A DNA stretch of 64,000 bases from Cucumis sativus (GCF_000004075.3 NC_026661.2:20240307-20304306); one strand, 5' to 3'. Counted from the first letter of the stretch, positions 47,981 to 61,691 are shown. Numbers and translations are program-made. Notes: generated from the sequence alone by a model not told the origin.

Positions 47981-50900
47981 GTAAGAAGAAAAAAAAATCA
48001 AGCTGTTTTCTTGCTTTTAAGTCTTATATATGTTTCTTTTGGTCTTGGAACTATATACATTAGGCATGCATAAAGGAAAGGCTTTTACCTCGTGGGTCGT
48101 GAAAGTTTATCATTTCACTAAAACTTCCAAATCATTGGGCAATCTAGACTTCTTTTACACCACATCTACTTGTTGCCATATACTTCTCCCCTTTTGCATC
48201 TGAATCAGACTGTTTTTATCCTTTACACCTTCCTAATCAAAGTTTCCCAAAATTTAGTTTAATTTCTATTTAGGTTTTAAAACACAACAATTTTGCCCTT
48301 CAATTTTAAATTCTGTTTTGATTCAATCTCTAGGGCTTTAGGGTTCACTCTCTTAATTTTGATTTTCACCTAATACTCAATTTTAGTCATGGGTGACCAT
48401 GTCTATTAATTAACTTAAAATAATAAAAATATTAATAATTTTTCACAATAATTACTATTAAAATTAATTTTAAAAAATCATGTTATTGATTCATACTATG
48501 AATACGTTATTGAAGCCAACAAATCATTAAATTTAGGTAGGATGTAACATTTTGAAATTTAAAGACGAAATAAAAACTTCCGGCCAAAAGATATTTTTAA
48601 CCTAAAATTTAAAACCTAAAAAAATGTTGAATTATTATAGATATGGGAGAAGATAAGGAATATTTTTTTTTAAAGATCTTTCTTTCTTTTTTATTGTTTA
48701 TAATCCCAAAGTTTTTTTTATCGTATACTCAAATTTGTTATTTTGGTTCGTAAGGTCAAAACTATATTATTAGTATTGAAAAAGTATACTCTTTCATCCT
48801 TTGGATCCATTAACTGGGGAAGATTTTAGTGTTCATCACTTTTTTTCAATTTATATTATTACCAAATCATTATTTTTTTTAAAAAAAGAAGTTGAATAAT
48901 AATCAACAAAATTTTCACTCACACATAATTTTAGAGGGAAATAGAAAATCAAAATCTACCTGAACCCTATGAAAAGTTACTATCACTTTTGTTTTCCAAT
49001 TATTGATTTTGCTATTTACTTACAATTTTGAAATCGAAGTAGCCCTTTCTTTTAGGTTATCCATAGAATAGGTGGCTGTTGTAGACTTAATAGTATATGT
49101 AATTGATTATAAAAAAATTTTAAATTTAAATAATCATCAAACAAGACCAACTTTTTTAGCTTTCAATGTTGGACTAAACTTTAATTTAATTTCCCTTTTT
49201 TACAAAAAAAAAAAGAAAAAAAAAAGGAAATACAAGACATGAACAAGTCTACAAATCAACACAATTTTTCTAAATTAAAAAAGAAAAAAGCTTAATAAAA
49301 GTTAAATGGATCCATTGAATTATTGAAAAGAAGATTTTTTTTTCTCTTTAAAAAATCAAAATTATGCAATAATTTCCAAGTTAAGCTAGAACCATTTAGG
49401 GGTAATCATTGTAGTCGATTTTTCTTTGGAAATCCTCGATTTGAATGAAATCTATTCCAAATGATTCTTATTTTTTCATATCGATCCACTCTCGTTTGAT
49501 TAATAGCTCACTCCTACTTTTTCTCGTAAAATTTATATTTAATCACTTAAACTAGTTTCTATCAAAATATAATATGGGAACATAAATTGAACAAATTTGG
49601 AAGGAAAGGGAAGGAAATAATAATAATAATAAAAGAAAGCCCACCTCAGCCCAATAAGGACAGAGGCTTGGGCTGGTAATGAGAAATAGGTACATGAAAA
49701 GCAATGGTCAAGGTTATGAGTCTTAGAAAAGAAAAGAAAAAAGTTATGGAATTGGAAGTCAAAAGAAGATTAAGATCTAAGAATGACCCTACAGAATCTA
49801 CCATTTATCACTCATAGCTGCATGCAAAAAGAATATAATTTTTAAAACAATTAAAATTCTTCTTTAATACTAAATCCCCATTTTTCTTTAAATTTAATAA
49901 TAATTGAAAACCATGTTTTTCCCATCTCTCTCTTGCATGTTTGAGTATATGTAAAGAAAAGAACTTTAGAATTTTTTACATTTTGAAAAAAAAAATAAAT
50001 AAATAAAGTGTCTGCTTTCTTTGAACTTTTCAAAATTTTAAATGCATATTTTTGTTTAAATTGTCAATCAAATCATTAGAATACATTTTCCCCTCTTCCT
50101 TCTTTTGCAATATTCTTCTAATAATTTGGATGTTGCTAATCTTATCCTATTCAAACTTTTAAGTCTTTTTAGGCATTTCTTTCCTAATTTCCAAATTTCA
50201 TTTGGTTTTATTCCATCACTTCTTTTTAGTTTTTGTAGTGGTTAGATCCAAGAAATCAATCAAACTTTTACGATTTTCGGTATTCTTTTAGTTGAAATAC
50301 CATTTTAGTCTTTGTACTTTTAGTAAATCTTAAATTTATGAAGAAAAAAAACGTGATATGTAAATATATTTTCATATTATTAACTTCACCATACAACCAC
50401 TTGGATGTAAGTCAAATTAGGTCACAATTAAAAAACAATAATGTAATAAATAAATTATAAGGCAATGATAAATGTATAATGTATAATGAAATTAGTGAAT
50501 GATATTAAGAATTATCCTAGAGTGTGAACTAAATCTTAAAAATGGAATAATGTGTCAATTTAAAACCATATTATATAAAATAAAAGAGATATATAGGGAT
50601 GATGTTGATTGATACTCTAATTAATTCTTAAAATTACAAGCATGCTTACACCATACCAAACCCTTCAACTTTTCTATTTTTTATAATAAGTACACTTTAA
50701 GTGTCCTCTCAAGAGCTTGGAGGTTACATGAACTTTATTTATATATATTTTAACCTTCCAAGTAATTCGATTTTTAAAAAAAGATTTTTGAGATGAAGAA
50801 ATATGTGATTCAAATTCTTCTATTTTTAATGAATTTACGTTTTTCTTGAAGTTAATTCTTAAGTTGATTTTTTTACATTTAAATTCTACCTAAGTTGATT

Positions 50901-53175
50901 TTTCATTGAATTAATATACTTTTGAATACTGTTATATAATTATTTTGTCGATATAATTAATGGTGAATGTATAGCAAAAGTAAATCCACGAAAGGTAAAA
51001 GTTAAATTCAAATGGTGGAATTTGACTTTTCACTCTCTTTTGTTCACCACATTTTTTCTTTTCTCAATTTTAGTTAATGTATTATTTGTAATCGTATAAT
51101 TTTGAATTTTTGTCCTTTAAATAATTTTAAATCTTACTTTTTATTGTTAATTTTTTATTTCTTAATTTAAAAAGTTTTAAAAACACACACATATATACCA
51201 ACTTTCTTGCATGAAAATTACTATAATTATTAATAACGTTCACCTTTCCATAAACAAATTTATTTCTAAAAAGAATATTATTTCAATATCATCAATAAAA
51301 TCATTAATTTAATTTATTTTTCAGATATATTTTGGTCACATGGGAGTACGAATTTGTAACATGTAACATGAAAAAGTTTAAACCATGGAACAAAATTATT
51401 GATAGAAAACATAAAGGAAACTTTTTATTTCATCCTCAAATTTGCAACCATTCAATTCTTAAATATTTCTTTTAGACTAAATTGTTACGTATTAAAATTT
51501 AATGGATTAGATTTTTTTTTACAAATTTAAAAGTATATATAAAGTCTAAGTTATTACCAATTATATTATTAAAGTTGAGGATCAAATTTATACTTTTATT
51601 AAAGTTACCAAAAGTGTTTTTTTAACCACGAAGCATGACTAAATTATTAACGTCTCAACAATTGAGAATGAAATTAGTATGTAGTACTAAAAAATATTCT
51701 TACATTGTCGACATGTTGTGATGCGACACGGTCCGTAGTGGGTCTATTTGCTTGTTGTAGTACATTAAATGCTTAACAATGAGATGCATGTGCCTTTGTC
51801 AAAAACAAAATAACATCATAATAATACTAAAAAAGAATTCACATTGCTTCCCATTTCCATTTTGTCTAATCCTATGCTATGCTATGCTCCACCAACACGG
51901 TTTCTAACTTTCTACTTAATAGTTTTCAATACCTTCATTTACAAATTTGGTCCTACCATTTTTTAACTTTCTATATTTACTCCTTTCTTTTCTTTTGTTC
52001 TTTAACACTTTTTTTATTCATAAAGGATATTTAGATTAGTAAGCCTTGGAGGTGTGTTTGGTTCCCTGATTTGAAAATGATCCGATCGAAAATACACGTT
52101 TGGTTCAAATTTGTTGAAATTTTGAAATTTTGTTTTTGGTTTACATAATTTCTTAAAATAAAATTTTTAAACAAACTATTGTTTTCAAAAATCGTTCTTG
52201 AGATCAATTTTTTTTTGTTAGTTCTCAAAGTTTGAGTTTAAGTTTAATTAATTTGGTAACAATTGATTCGAAATTAGATTTTAATCACTCCAACAATATA
52301 ATCCACCTAATTTAATTTCTTTAGTTTTTGTTTTATTTGTAAATCATTCATGATTAACACAAGCATTCTGGGAAAGAACTTGTCACAATGAATTGTTATT
52401 GATATTGGTATTTGTTATGAAATGAGCAATTTGGAACTTTGATCGACTTCAAAAGTTTATACATTTTAAATGATATGAACCAAAGTTTACACATTTTAAC
52501 TATGTAATAATCAATCAATTTTTTAATATAATTTGAAAATTACCAATTAGGGACCAATTAATAAATCATAAAAAATTGGACCCATAAGACAAAAATCCAA
52601 ATAATGAAGTTTCAAAATTAATAAAATGTAATCATGAAAATGGCTTCACCAATAACCCGATGGCCACAAAGAAACAAGGTAAATTGGCCCTATTTCAATT
52701 TGGCCAAAAGCAAAGAGAGAAAACCTCCATATCTTTCTCTTTTTGTTTTGTCCCTCTCACCATGAAATAGCAAAAAGCAGAAGATATATGATAATATTGT
52801 TTGAATTGGTCAATAAAACAATTCAAAGGTCGACTATCATCCTCTCACAAAATTGTGATATTAAAAAACTAAATAAGCAAAACAATAAACTTTTTAATAC
52901 GATGAAGACCGAAAAGAGAAGGTAAAGTATACATGTATCAACTTGAGCGTAATTCGAATCTCTTTATTTTAAACATATCGATGGCGGAGCTATAGGAGAA
53001 GGAAAAAAAAGTTTAACGAACTATTAAAGAAATGTGCGAATTTATAAAGGGTGGATCAATTTAAAATGTTGAGAGAGACGTAAAGTATGAGAAAAGACAT
53101 GGTTTTGGTTATCTGAAAGAACACAAGACATACAGAAGAGTCCATAAATGAGTCAAAAATTGCAACCAAAGACTA

Positions 53176-53199
53176 AAGAGAGAGAGAGAGAGAGAGAGA
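53176..53199. repeat. (AG)n microsatellite
   Basis: Uninterrupted AG run of about 24 bp in intergenic DNA. Confidence 0.85.
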
Positions 53200-53779
53200 T
53201 CAGGTGGGAAATTGGGAATTATTGAAATGAAAGTAATGTATATGGAAAGAGGGATGTGGGTTTGACATATAAAGTGAAATGTCATATGGAGAGGTTTCCT
53301 AAGTTAAGAATGGAGATGATGTGAGCCATGTTACCAATGTCCTCTATTTCTCCTTCTTCATTTCCCATTTAACATCCATCTCTCCAAGAAAAAAAGACAT
53401 AGTTATACATATGTTGTTTATTTCGTTCTTTAATGGTTTAGTTAGTCAAATAGAATGGATTATCGTTGTAGATTTACTCGATTTACTAGCAGATGTTGTT
53501 GACTTATAAGAATATAGCTCTTCAGACCTTCGATCATAGATCACGATGCCACTTAAATTAACTTGTCTTGAACTTTTTTCTTAAAGTAAAGATTACTTTC
53601 TAAAAAACTTTGTGAAAGGTCAACCAAGTAATCTTGATCGAACCCTCCTATATATAAACATTAAAAAAAAAACTTTCTATATATGCTCATTTTTCTTTTT
53701 CATTTAGTTTAGTAAACACAAAGATAAAAATCAAGTCATTGACCATTCAAATGATATATATAATTGGTATAGTATTGAG

Positions 53780-53780
<1 letters not shown>

Positions 53781-53834
<54 letters not shown>
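53781..53834. repeat. (TA)n microsatellite, 54 bp
   Basis: The longest simple repeat of the window; pure TA dinucleotides about 1.3 kb upstream of the SHINE-type gene. Confidence 0.9.
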
Positions 53835-53835
<1 letters not shown>

Positions 53836-54856
53836 TCAAATTGACCTATTAACACTTAAAGGGGTGGCAAAGCAAAACGTTAGAACATGACATGTTTACT
53901 ATTCAGTGTGGGGGACTACTACATTATTCATTTATAGTTAACAAGGAGTTGATGGGCACATTTATGGCAAAGTTTATGTCATTATTAGGGTGTGTATAAG
54001 ATTTGGTTAATGCATGGAAATATATATATATATATATGTGTTCAACCAATGGGGCCAAAGGGTCCTTAATAGAGAAAATGATGTTTCCTTTTGTTGCTTT
54101 TTGTTGGATATCAAACATCTTGCATGGTCGAGTTCTTTGCCCATATTTCCTACTCACAACAAATTAAGGTTTTCTAGCTTTCAATGTTTCATAGAAACAA
54201 AAATATACACATAGATTCTTCCTCTTTTAATTGATTTCTCACATTTCAAACTCTTTATTATTCTATCATAATTAATTAGCTACCGACTTTTGTGAACACC
54301 CATCCCTTTCGATATTTTAAAATACATGTATTTTTAATTAATCTAATTGTGAAAAACTTGTAATTAAGTTAACTTTATAACTTTTTTTTCCCTAGAAAGT
54401 ACGATGGAAATTAAAGGTTTTAAAAAACAACTAATCGAAATTTGAATACAGTCGAAATTGTTAATTTTATACTTATTTTCAATTTTAGGTAGTATTTTCT
54501 TCATAATTTTTACGAGGAAGCTAAATTGTATTCTATTTCTTTTTGCACGTCTATTTATTTAAAATAAATAGATTATTAAACACAAAAACGAAAGTTAAGA
54601 TGGTACTTGTAGTTTTTTTTTTTTAAAAAAAAGAGTTTGGGTTGATAAGGGAGGTTGTTATTATTATTATTTTTTTCACATCCCCATGAAAAGGTTAAAA
54701 GGATTGGGAAAAAAAAAGAAAGAAAGAACAAAGGAAAGAAGGAAGAGGGCAAAATATGATGGACCCATTTTTAAATAAAATTGAGAGACAAAAGGTTCCA
54801 AATAGGGAAAAGAAATAAATAAAAGAGAAAGAGAAAGAGAAAGAAGAAAAGTTGTC

Positions 54857-54864
54857 TATATATA
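54857..54864 (+). promoter_or_regulatory. TATA box of the SHINE-type gene
   Basis: TATATATA, 218 bp upstream of the ATG; the expected start site near 54,890 would give a leader of about 185 nt that includes the 60-bp tandem duplication. Confidence 0.55.
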
Positions 54865-54930
54865 CTTCTCCTCACCCTCCCTTTCATCCTATCACTCACT
54901 TTCTCCATTTTTCTCACTCTCTTATCACAC

Positions 54931-55050
54931 CAACCAAAACTCATATACACATCTCCCCCCCTCTTCCATTGCAGCCTTCTTCTTCTTCTTCAACCAAAAC
55001 TCATTTATATACACATCTCCCTCTTCCATTGCAGCCTTTTCTTCTTCTTC
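54931..55050 (+). repeat. 60-bp tandem duplication in the SHINE-type leader
   Basis: Unit 1 54,931-54,990 and unit 2 54,991-55,050 both begin caaccaaaactcat and share acacatctcc, ctcttccattgcagcctt and a cttctt tail at exactly the same offsets (period 60). Small compensating indels separate them. The duplicate ends 24 bp before the start codon. Confidence 0.9.
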
Positions 55051-55074
55051 TTCCTCTTTGACAACAACCGATCC

Positions 55075-55944
55075 ATGGCTCGTCCACAACAACGCTATCG
55101 TGGCGTTCGCCAACGACATTGGGGCTCTTGGGTCTCCGAAATTCGCCACCCTCTATTGTAATTCTCTTCTTTTTCCTCTTCGTTAAATCTCATATTGTTT
55201 TATATGATCAGTAGAGCTTGAAATTTTCATAGAGAAAGTATTGTAAAAATGTATACTTTTTCTACTTTAAAACTATGAACTTTAGATCTGCTTGCTATCC
55301 AATTCAACATAATTCTACACGCATGTGTTCCCTACTCCCTTTCTTTTTTTGCTAGTGACCCAAGCGCTTAGGTTTGGTATCATCTCTTAAATTGTCAATT
55401 GACGAAACTAAATGTGAATAACTTATGTATTTTCAGGAAGACGAGAATATGGTTAGGAACGTTTGAGACGGCAGAGGATGCAGCTCGAGCTTATGACGAG
55501 GCAGCACGGTTGATGTGCGGTCCAAAAGCACGAACCAACTTTCCATACAATCCGAACGACCAACAGTCGTCGTCGTCATTCTCCTCCTCCTCCAAGCTTC
55601 TCTCTGCCGCATTGATAGAGAAATTACATAAATGTCACTTAGCTTCACTCCAAATTGCAAAACAACACGTCCACAAACAACATGCTGGATTCGAGCCGAG
55701 CTACCTCGCATACAGTGGATCACCTCCACCGATCATTACCGGAGCCACCACTAGTCAATGGGCATCAGATGAAACGTGGGTCTATTCCAACAAAGGTGAT
55801 CAAATGGAGATGAATAACAATAACAATAATTATAATAACAACATTCATCATCAACAATGCCAACTTGAACCTCTTGAAGATGATCATATCGAACAAATGA
55901 TACAAGAGCTGCTAGACCTCGGATCATTCGAAATTATTACATAA
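55075..55944 (+). CDS. SHN1: AP2/ERF transcription factor, SHINE1/WIN1 clade
   Basis: Two exons: 55075-55157 and 55437-55944; product 196 aa (Arabidopsis WIN1/SHN1 is 199). One AP2/ERF domain spans residues about 7-64: [20 protein letters not shown], then [20 protein letters not shown]. The intron falls inside the domain after HPLL, the position typical of the SHINE clade. Two clade motifs follow: [13 protein letters not shown] (82-94) and the C-terminal [12 protein letters not shown] (about 180-191). An Asn-rich run ([10 protein letters not shown]) precedes the last motif. SHINE factors act in the nucleus as activators of cutin and wax biosynthesis genes in epidermis and floral organs. Arabidopsis SHN1 is At1g15360, further along chromosome 1 than the other block genes, so its place here may reflect a rearranged ancestral order. 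Confidence 0.94.
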
Positions 55945-57141
55945 CTAAATTATTACATTATTTTTTTCTTCCATGTTGGGCAGTTCCAAATTTCCTCTAG
56001 ATTTTACCAATTAATATATATATATATATATATGAGATGATTAGGAATCTTATGGAAATTGAGTGAATTTAAAAAAGACCCACCCCATTATATATTATAT
56101 TCTCGGAATATGATGCATATTTTGTCACATTATATAAACTTTTGGTGGTAAGTAATATATATTATGATCAATATGCGATCATATGAAATGTGTAATTTTA
56201 ATATGATGTCAGCTTCAATGGGTTATTTTAAAGTTTGGTAATTTATAAGTGAAAAGACAAAAGGGAAAAATTAGGGGAAACATATTGATTGAGATAGTGG
56301 CTGCATTGGATCATGAGAAAGGAAAAAGAAAAAGGGGAAATATATGTATATATATATATATATAATTCATTAAAAAAAGAGAAAGAGACAAAAAGAAAAA
56401 AAAACAAACAAAGACAAAAACAAAACAAAAGGAGAGAGAGATAAATAAAAGAAGCATTGATGAAAAGAAAACTTGGTTCTATTGTCTGTTTTTTGAATGG
56501 CAATTCCAAGTTGAGAGAGATCTTCTCACCAAATCTAAATCTCTTAGCTTATATATGTACACACACATATATATAGCAGGTTTATTAAAGCTTTTCTAAA
56601 TTTTTAGGTTAATTAACAAAACAAATTCTATACTACTTACCGAGTTAAACTTTTGTGTCAAAGAGGACAAGGTTAGTGTTTTTGTGAATATATCCCTCTC
56701 CTTTTATTACTTTTGAATGAAGTGGTGACATTGTTAGAATGGGGGAATCCAAGAAATGGGAATTGGAGTGCAGCCAAATATGAACACATGGGGATTTGTA
56801 AATAGGGAAACATGAAGCCCTTTCTTTTGAATCTCCATTACCTCTCTCTTCAAGACATTCTCTCATATATACATATATATATTCATATATTTTGGTCTAT
56901 TTCCTTTTTCTCTCTCCCCTCTTGCTTTTTCCACTTCTTATAATCAACTTTACAGCTTTGCTTGTTCATTGAGAGCAGCTTAATTCCCAACTTTTTGACT
57001 CTCTCCCCCACCATGCTTATCCTTTCTCTTTCAAACAAACAACTAAAAAAAAAAGCTTCACATTTTGACCTAAGAATCACCCAAACAATGTCATTCTTAA
57101 ATTTCTGCTAGTTTGATTCAAAACCAAGCCTTTTACAACGT

Positions 57142-57314
57142 GTAGAGATGTGAAAATGGTTTCGATCTCGATTAGAAATAAAAGATCTTTTGGAGAAAAT
57201 TTAAAACAAAAGCACGATGATCATCAATGTAGAGATGTGAAAATGGTTTCAATCTCGATTAGAAATAAAAGATCTTTTGGAGAAAATTTAAAACAAAAGC
57301 ACGATGATCATCAC
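57142..57314. repeat. 87-bp tandem duplication, nearly identical
   Basis: Units start at 57,142 and 57,229 with gtagagatgtgaaaatggtt and end gcacgatgatcatca. By eye they differ at a single base (ttcgatctcg versus ttcaatctcg), so the duplication is recent. There is no coding potential. Confidence 0.92.
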
Positions 57315-58964
57315 AATCGTTGAAGAAGATTGTGTAATGATCAATGAAAGGGAAGTCATGAATGATGAAAAAGAAGATAATTGATTGGTTGAGGGAAGCA
57401 AAGCATATAATAAAATAAAGTTTTTTAACCTATAGATTTAGTCTATATGGTTTGGAGAAATTTGATTTTTTTTTTTTTTCCTTTATAGATGAAGCTTCAT
57501 GAATATAGTCCAACTAGTCGTACTAACAATTTGTTATATGCATATCTATCTAATCTCTAATTGAGGCTATCTATTGTGCATGCACGTAGCTGCAGACAGT
57601 GCAGGTAAAGTAGTGTATAGCTAACTGAATCAATAACGTGTTGGATATGAAATAAATATATTCTAGTGGGTTTAGATGGTAATTCTTTGAGTGGGTGGGT
57701 GTTGAATAACGTTTTAACCCTTTTTTATCTTTACATATCTTTGTTCGTACCCTTACCTACTGTCTCATTTTTCTAATCATCTGAACATCTGCTTTCAAAC
57801 TCCAGATTATTCTAAGTTGCCATCTAAACCCATTGAACCTTATAAACCCCTTTTTATATATCCAAAACAATTTGATCCTTTGAAGTGAACACAAGAACAG
57901 AGGCTTTTTTGGGGGAGTGCACATATAGGGTTATGTCACCCACGCTTGAGTAACAAGTTCCAACAACTGAGGACCCACATGTTCTTCTTCTTCTTCTTTT
58001 TTTTTCTTAAATAAAAACCTTTGAAAAAGAAAAAGAAAAACAAACAAACAAAAACACATGTGATTTTTGTCTTCAATGTATATTTGTTCTCATGAATATG
58101 TTTAGATTATGTTATTATATGTATCATTTGCTTTAATTAATTAATATTATGCACACACACACCCATTACTATATGTTATAATTTCATAATCTTTATAGTA
58201 TTTAATTCTCTTTTTCTCTCCTAACATAATCATTACCCTCTACCTAAGCTAAGATTCATTATTATTATTCCCTAATTTCTTTTAATTTGGTTTCATTCAA
58301 TTATTATTTTTCAATTTGTATATATTGGGATTGTTTTGTTGCATGCATGCCCATGTTACTTAATATTACTCAATCAATCATGGAGCTTTAGAGAGGGAGA
58401 TGTCTCATTAGTTGGAGTAATGATGATTTACAATCATATTGTAATTTTTGTGAGCTTATATAAATAAAAGGGAATTTGTCTTTTCATATATAGTTTTATT
58501 CTCAATCAAAGAATTTGCTTAATTTGGGGCTATTTTGTTGGGGCTTCAATATGTTTGTTTTAGATTTGGAATCTTCAATCAAATATGGATAAGCACTTCT
58601 AAAATATTACACACACATATTGATTGGCTATATTGATATATATTTTTTAAGTTCCCTTTGAGGTCTAGGGTTTTTTTTTTTTTTTTTTCCATAGTTTTTA
58701 TATATGATTTTATTATATATATAAAGGACAAAAGAAAAAACACATAAAATGATACATTGTTATCCAAATAGGGTCCAAATGTTTTTCAAATATATTCATG
58801 AATCTAAAAGCAAGTGCCTTTTTCATACTATTTGGAGAAAGAAGCCAATTTGAAAACATTTTGTCTTATTCTACTTCTTTGCTCTATAATTATATTAATA
58901 TGTTTCTTTTTCTAGAAAATAGTTTTAAACATTATATGTTTTTCTATATAAAAAAAATGAAAGA

Positions 58965-59000
<36 letters not shown>

Positions 59001-59198
59001 ATATTTCTTTTTTCTTTTTTCTTTTTGTTTTTAATCTTTTAAAAATTAAGCTTATTCCATCTTTTGCTTTATTATTTAGTTTTTACCAATATATTTTAAA
59101 AAATCAAATTTACAAATACAACTCATTAATTTACTAAAGAAAGATAACCTAGGGGTGATAAATGGAGAAAAATAGAAGTGTTTTTATAAAATAATATA

Positions 59199-59492
59199 TT
59201 AGTCAAAATTAAAAATATGTAGTTGTGTGTCAATCTCAAAATATGTATGATGAATATAATAATGAAGAATGAAGAAAAAAAAAAAAAGTGTGATGGAGAA
59301 AGAAGTATGTTTTAAGTTGAGTTTTGTTGGTTGAAACCTTAGCCATACCATCACATGGGCTCCCATGTTATCCAAATATACATAGCCATCACAACCACAT
59401 GGCTTTAACCCTTCCTCCTCTTTGTGATCCACATCTTCTTCATAATATCTAACTTCAACCTTTCTTTCTTTTTCTATACGTACATCTATCAT
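59199..59492 (-). CDS. Unrecognised 97-aa open frame
   Basis: ATG to stop on the minus strand. The N-terminal half is charged (RIEKERKVEVRYYEEDVDHK, then KPCGCDGYVY); the C-terminal part is low-complexity and Phe-rich, where it runs into AT-rich DNA. The first ~160 bp have clearly higher GC than the surroundings, which is why I list it. I recognise no family. It may be a small gene's exon, part of a degraded gene, or chance. Confidence 0.2.
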   Translation of the reverse strand: MIDVRIEKERKVEVRYYEEDVDHKEEEGLKPCGCDGYVYLDNMGAHVMVWLRFQPTKLNLKHTSFSITLFFFFFILHYYIHHTYFEIDTQLHIFNFD

Positions 59493-60829
59493 TTTTTTTT
59501 ATGTTTAGTACGTTGAGATTGTCTCAAGTAAGGTTTAAAACACATGAAAAGGCCCATACTCAAGAAAGATATCGATAAAGAGAATATAACATACGGAAAC
59601 ACGTGTTCTAATAAAAAAAATTAAGAACCTCAAGCTTTGTGTCGACCAACCGAGTCAAAGGAAATATACAAATAAAAAAAATAACCTAATTTGCCTTGGT
59701 TTGATGCTATGCGAAGTTTAATTGTTGTAATCTCTTGTTGACATTATTAACGTTACATATAATCACAAATGAGCGTCAAAAGAAAAATATTATAAATAGC
59801 TACGTGATAAAACCTAAAAAAGAAAAGAGTTAATCACTTTTAAATAACAATTTTAAATTTATTATTTATAAAATACGTTTGTTAGAACTTTGAGATAGAA
59901 CGATTAAGAGATAATCACTTTCTAATAGTTAGTTGAAACAAAATCGAAACATGTATGATATTACAGACATTAAACAAGATTAACAATACATTTTAAAAGT
60001 ATAAAATAAAGATGAAAAATAAAAGAAAAGGTTCTTTGGCTATATATATAATTTTTAGAGGTGGAGAAATGAGAAGATATATTAAATAAAATTAGTATAT
60101 AGAACCTAAACTTGCCCCTACCTTATCCTACCCCTTGATTTATTACTAAATAGATTGCTTTTGTTTGTGAAAAGAATAGAAAATTAGTCTCACAATTGAA
60201 GCTTTTCCTATATTATTGTGCTTCACAAGTTTATACCTTTCTTAATTTTTTTTTATATATCAAAGTTTGAGCCTATAAATAATAATACAAATGCATCAAA
60301 CATAAAGTTCTTTAAGAAATTACAAATTTAGTCACGTAGAGGCAATAAACTTTCAATTTTATTGTGTTTTTTTTTCAAGAAATTTTCAACTAAAAATATA
60401 TACAACAAAATTTGATTGATAGAAATTTAGTAGGATAGAATAACACTAGAATTATTGTTATATTTTGTAAATTTTTTCAACCATTTTATCATTTATAATA
60501 TTTTTTAGAAAAACTTTGTTGAGTGAAATCTAAATTTTTAATTTTGGATTTAGTAGATCTATAAATTAAAAAAAAATGAAAACTCAGAATAAATTTATAA
60601 TATATGAGAATAAAAATATAGAATTTAAACTAATTTTAGATTTTTTTGGACCGAAAGGGTTTGAGTTTTGTATTTGGACCAAACCGAGTAGTAAACGGCC
60701 CATTAACTTAAGCCTACGATGGGGTTCCCCTTTTCGATCATTACGAAATTACTATAAAGTACATTTACAAATATGACATTAAAAAACTACTATAAAGTAC
60801 CTTTGAAAAATAGGCCTAAAAAAGTGACT

Positions 60830-61450
60830 AAGGGTGTGTTTGGATTGTATTTTCAAATGATTAAATTAAAAATTGTATCGTTTTAGAAAAAAGATTATGC
60901 GTTTGGCAACCACCTAAAATAAATTTTGAAAAAAATGAGATTTAGGATAAACACCCAAAACCAACTTTTAGAAAAAATAAATTGTATGTTTAATGGTTAA
61001 TCTCTCTAATTTGTATGAAACAATTCGACCAACACCTTTAACTATTTTCACCAACCATCCTTCGACAATCATCTCTGTCAACTGTCGTCGGCTAACTTTC
61101 CTTTCACCATTTTTTTTGTGGTCGATGCTTATCAATCTTTGTTGGTCATTTTTCTGTGATCGTTGTTAGCTTATTTTTGTCAATTGTTTTTGGTAACTAT
61201 TATCGGTCAATTTTTGTCAATTGTTTTTCTATGATTGTTATCGACCAACTGTCAACAACTAGTTTTTTTTCTGTCCTTATTTGACTTCCAATGACCACTG
61301 TCGCCAACCTTTGATTATCATTTTACAGTGACTGTCATCGACCACCTCAAGCTACTATTCTTGATGATCGTTGTCGAACTTCTATCAAAATTTCCACTGA
61401 AAAATTCTCTCTATATATAATCTTTTACTCTATTACAAAACTAACATTAT
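60830..61450 (+). repeat. Dispersed repeat, copy B (~620 bp)
   Basis: Second copy of the element at 4,280-4,870, same orientation. It keeps a clearer left end (GGGTGTGTTTGGATTGT at 60,833) and the same internal order: ggttaatctct, ttgttggtcatttttctgt, ttttgtcaattgtttttggt and its variant, gatgatcgttgtcgaact, ataatcttttactctat. The internal 'ttgtcaattgttttt...gacca' units look like an old short tandem expansion. Non-coding. Confidence 0.75.
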
Positions 61451-61691
61451 ATATATATCGTCCATTTTTTAATATATGCTAATTATTGATTATAAATTTA
61501 AAAAAAAATCGTATTACAACTCTAACAATATCGTAGTGGATGAAACTTCACTAAGGCGATAAAGCATTTCAGGTGATACTTTGTGATACAAGTAAAATGT
61601 TAATTTTCACTCAATTTCTATGATTGAGTTATTCCGTATTAACGATGTGATATCGAGTCATCCATACATTCAATTTGTTTAAAGAAAAAAG

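Larger units (their letters stand above)
48000..54850. other. Gene-free region upstream of the SHINE-type gene
   Basis: Nearly 7 kb of AT-rich DNA with no recognised gene on either strand. Contents: degenerate 'ttttgattcaatctctagggctttagggttc' and 'tcctcaaatttgcaaccattcaattct' type repeats (48,220-48,620; 51,420-51,640), a GGTGTGTTTGGTTCC element-like start at 52,052, an AG microsatellite and a TA microsatellite. The last few hundred bases hold the SHINE-type promoter. Confidence 0.6.
55950..60820. other. Gene-poor region downstream of the SHINE-type gene
   Basis: About 4.9 kb, very AT-rich, with many short TA runs (for example 56,012-56,033, 56,343-56,364, 58,968-58,997). It contains the 87-bp tandem duplication at 57,142. 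A less AT-rich minus-strand frame at 59,199-59,492 is described separately. No other gene is recognised. Confidence 0.6.

Noticed and set aside
52050-52260. GGTGTGTTTGGTTCC start of a possible third hAT-like element
   Set aside because: Only the first dozen bases resemble an element end; no matching right end, and no body similarity to the copies at 4.3 and 60.8 kb.
54852-55061. Plus-strand frame of 69 aa (His/Pro/Ser-rich) just before the SHINE-type ATG
   Set aside because: It lies in the predicted leader and its low-complexity sequence comes from the pyrimidine-rich 60-bp duplication; no protein character.
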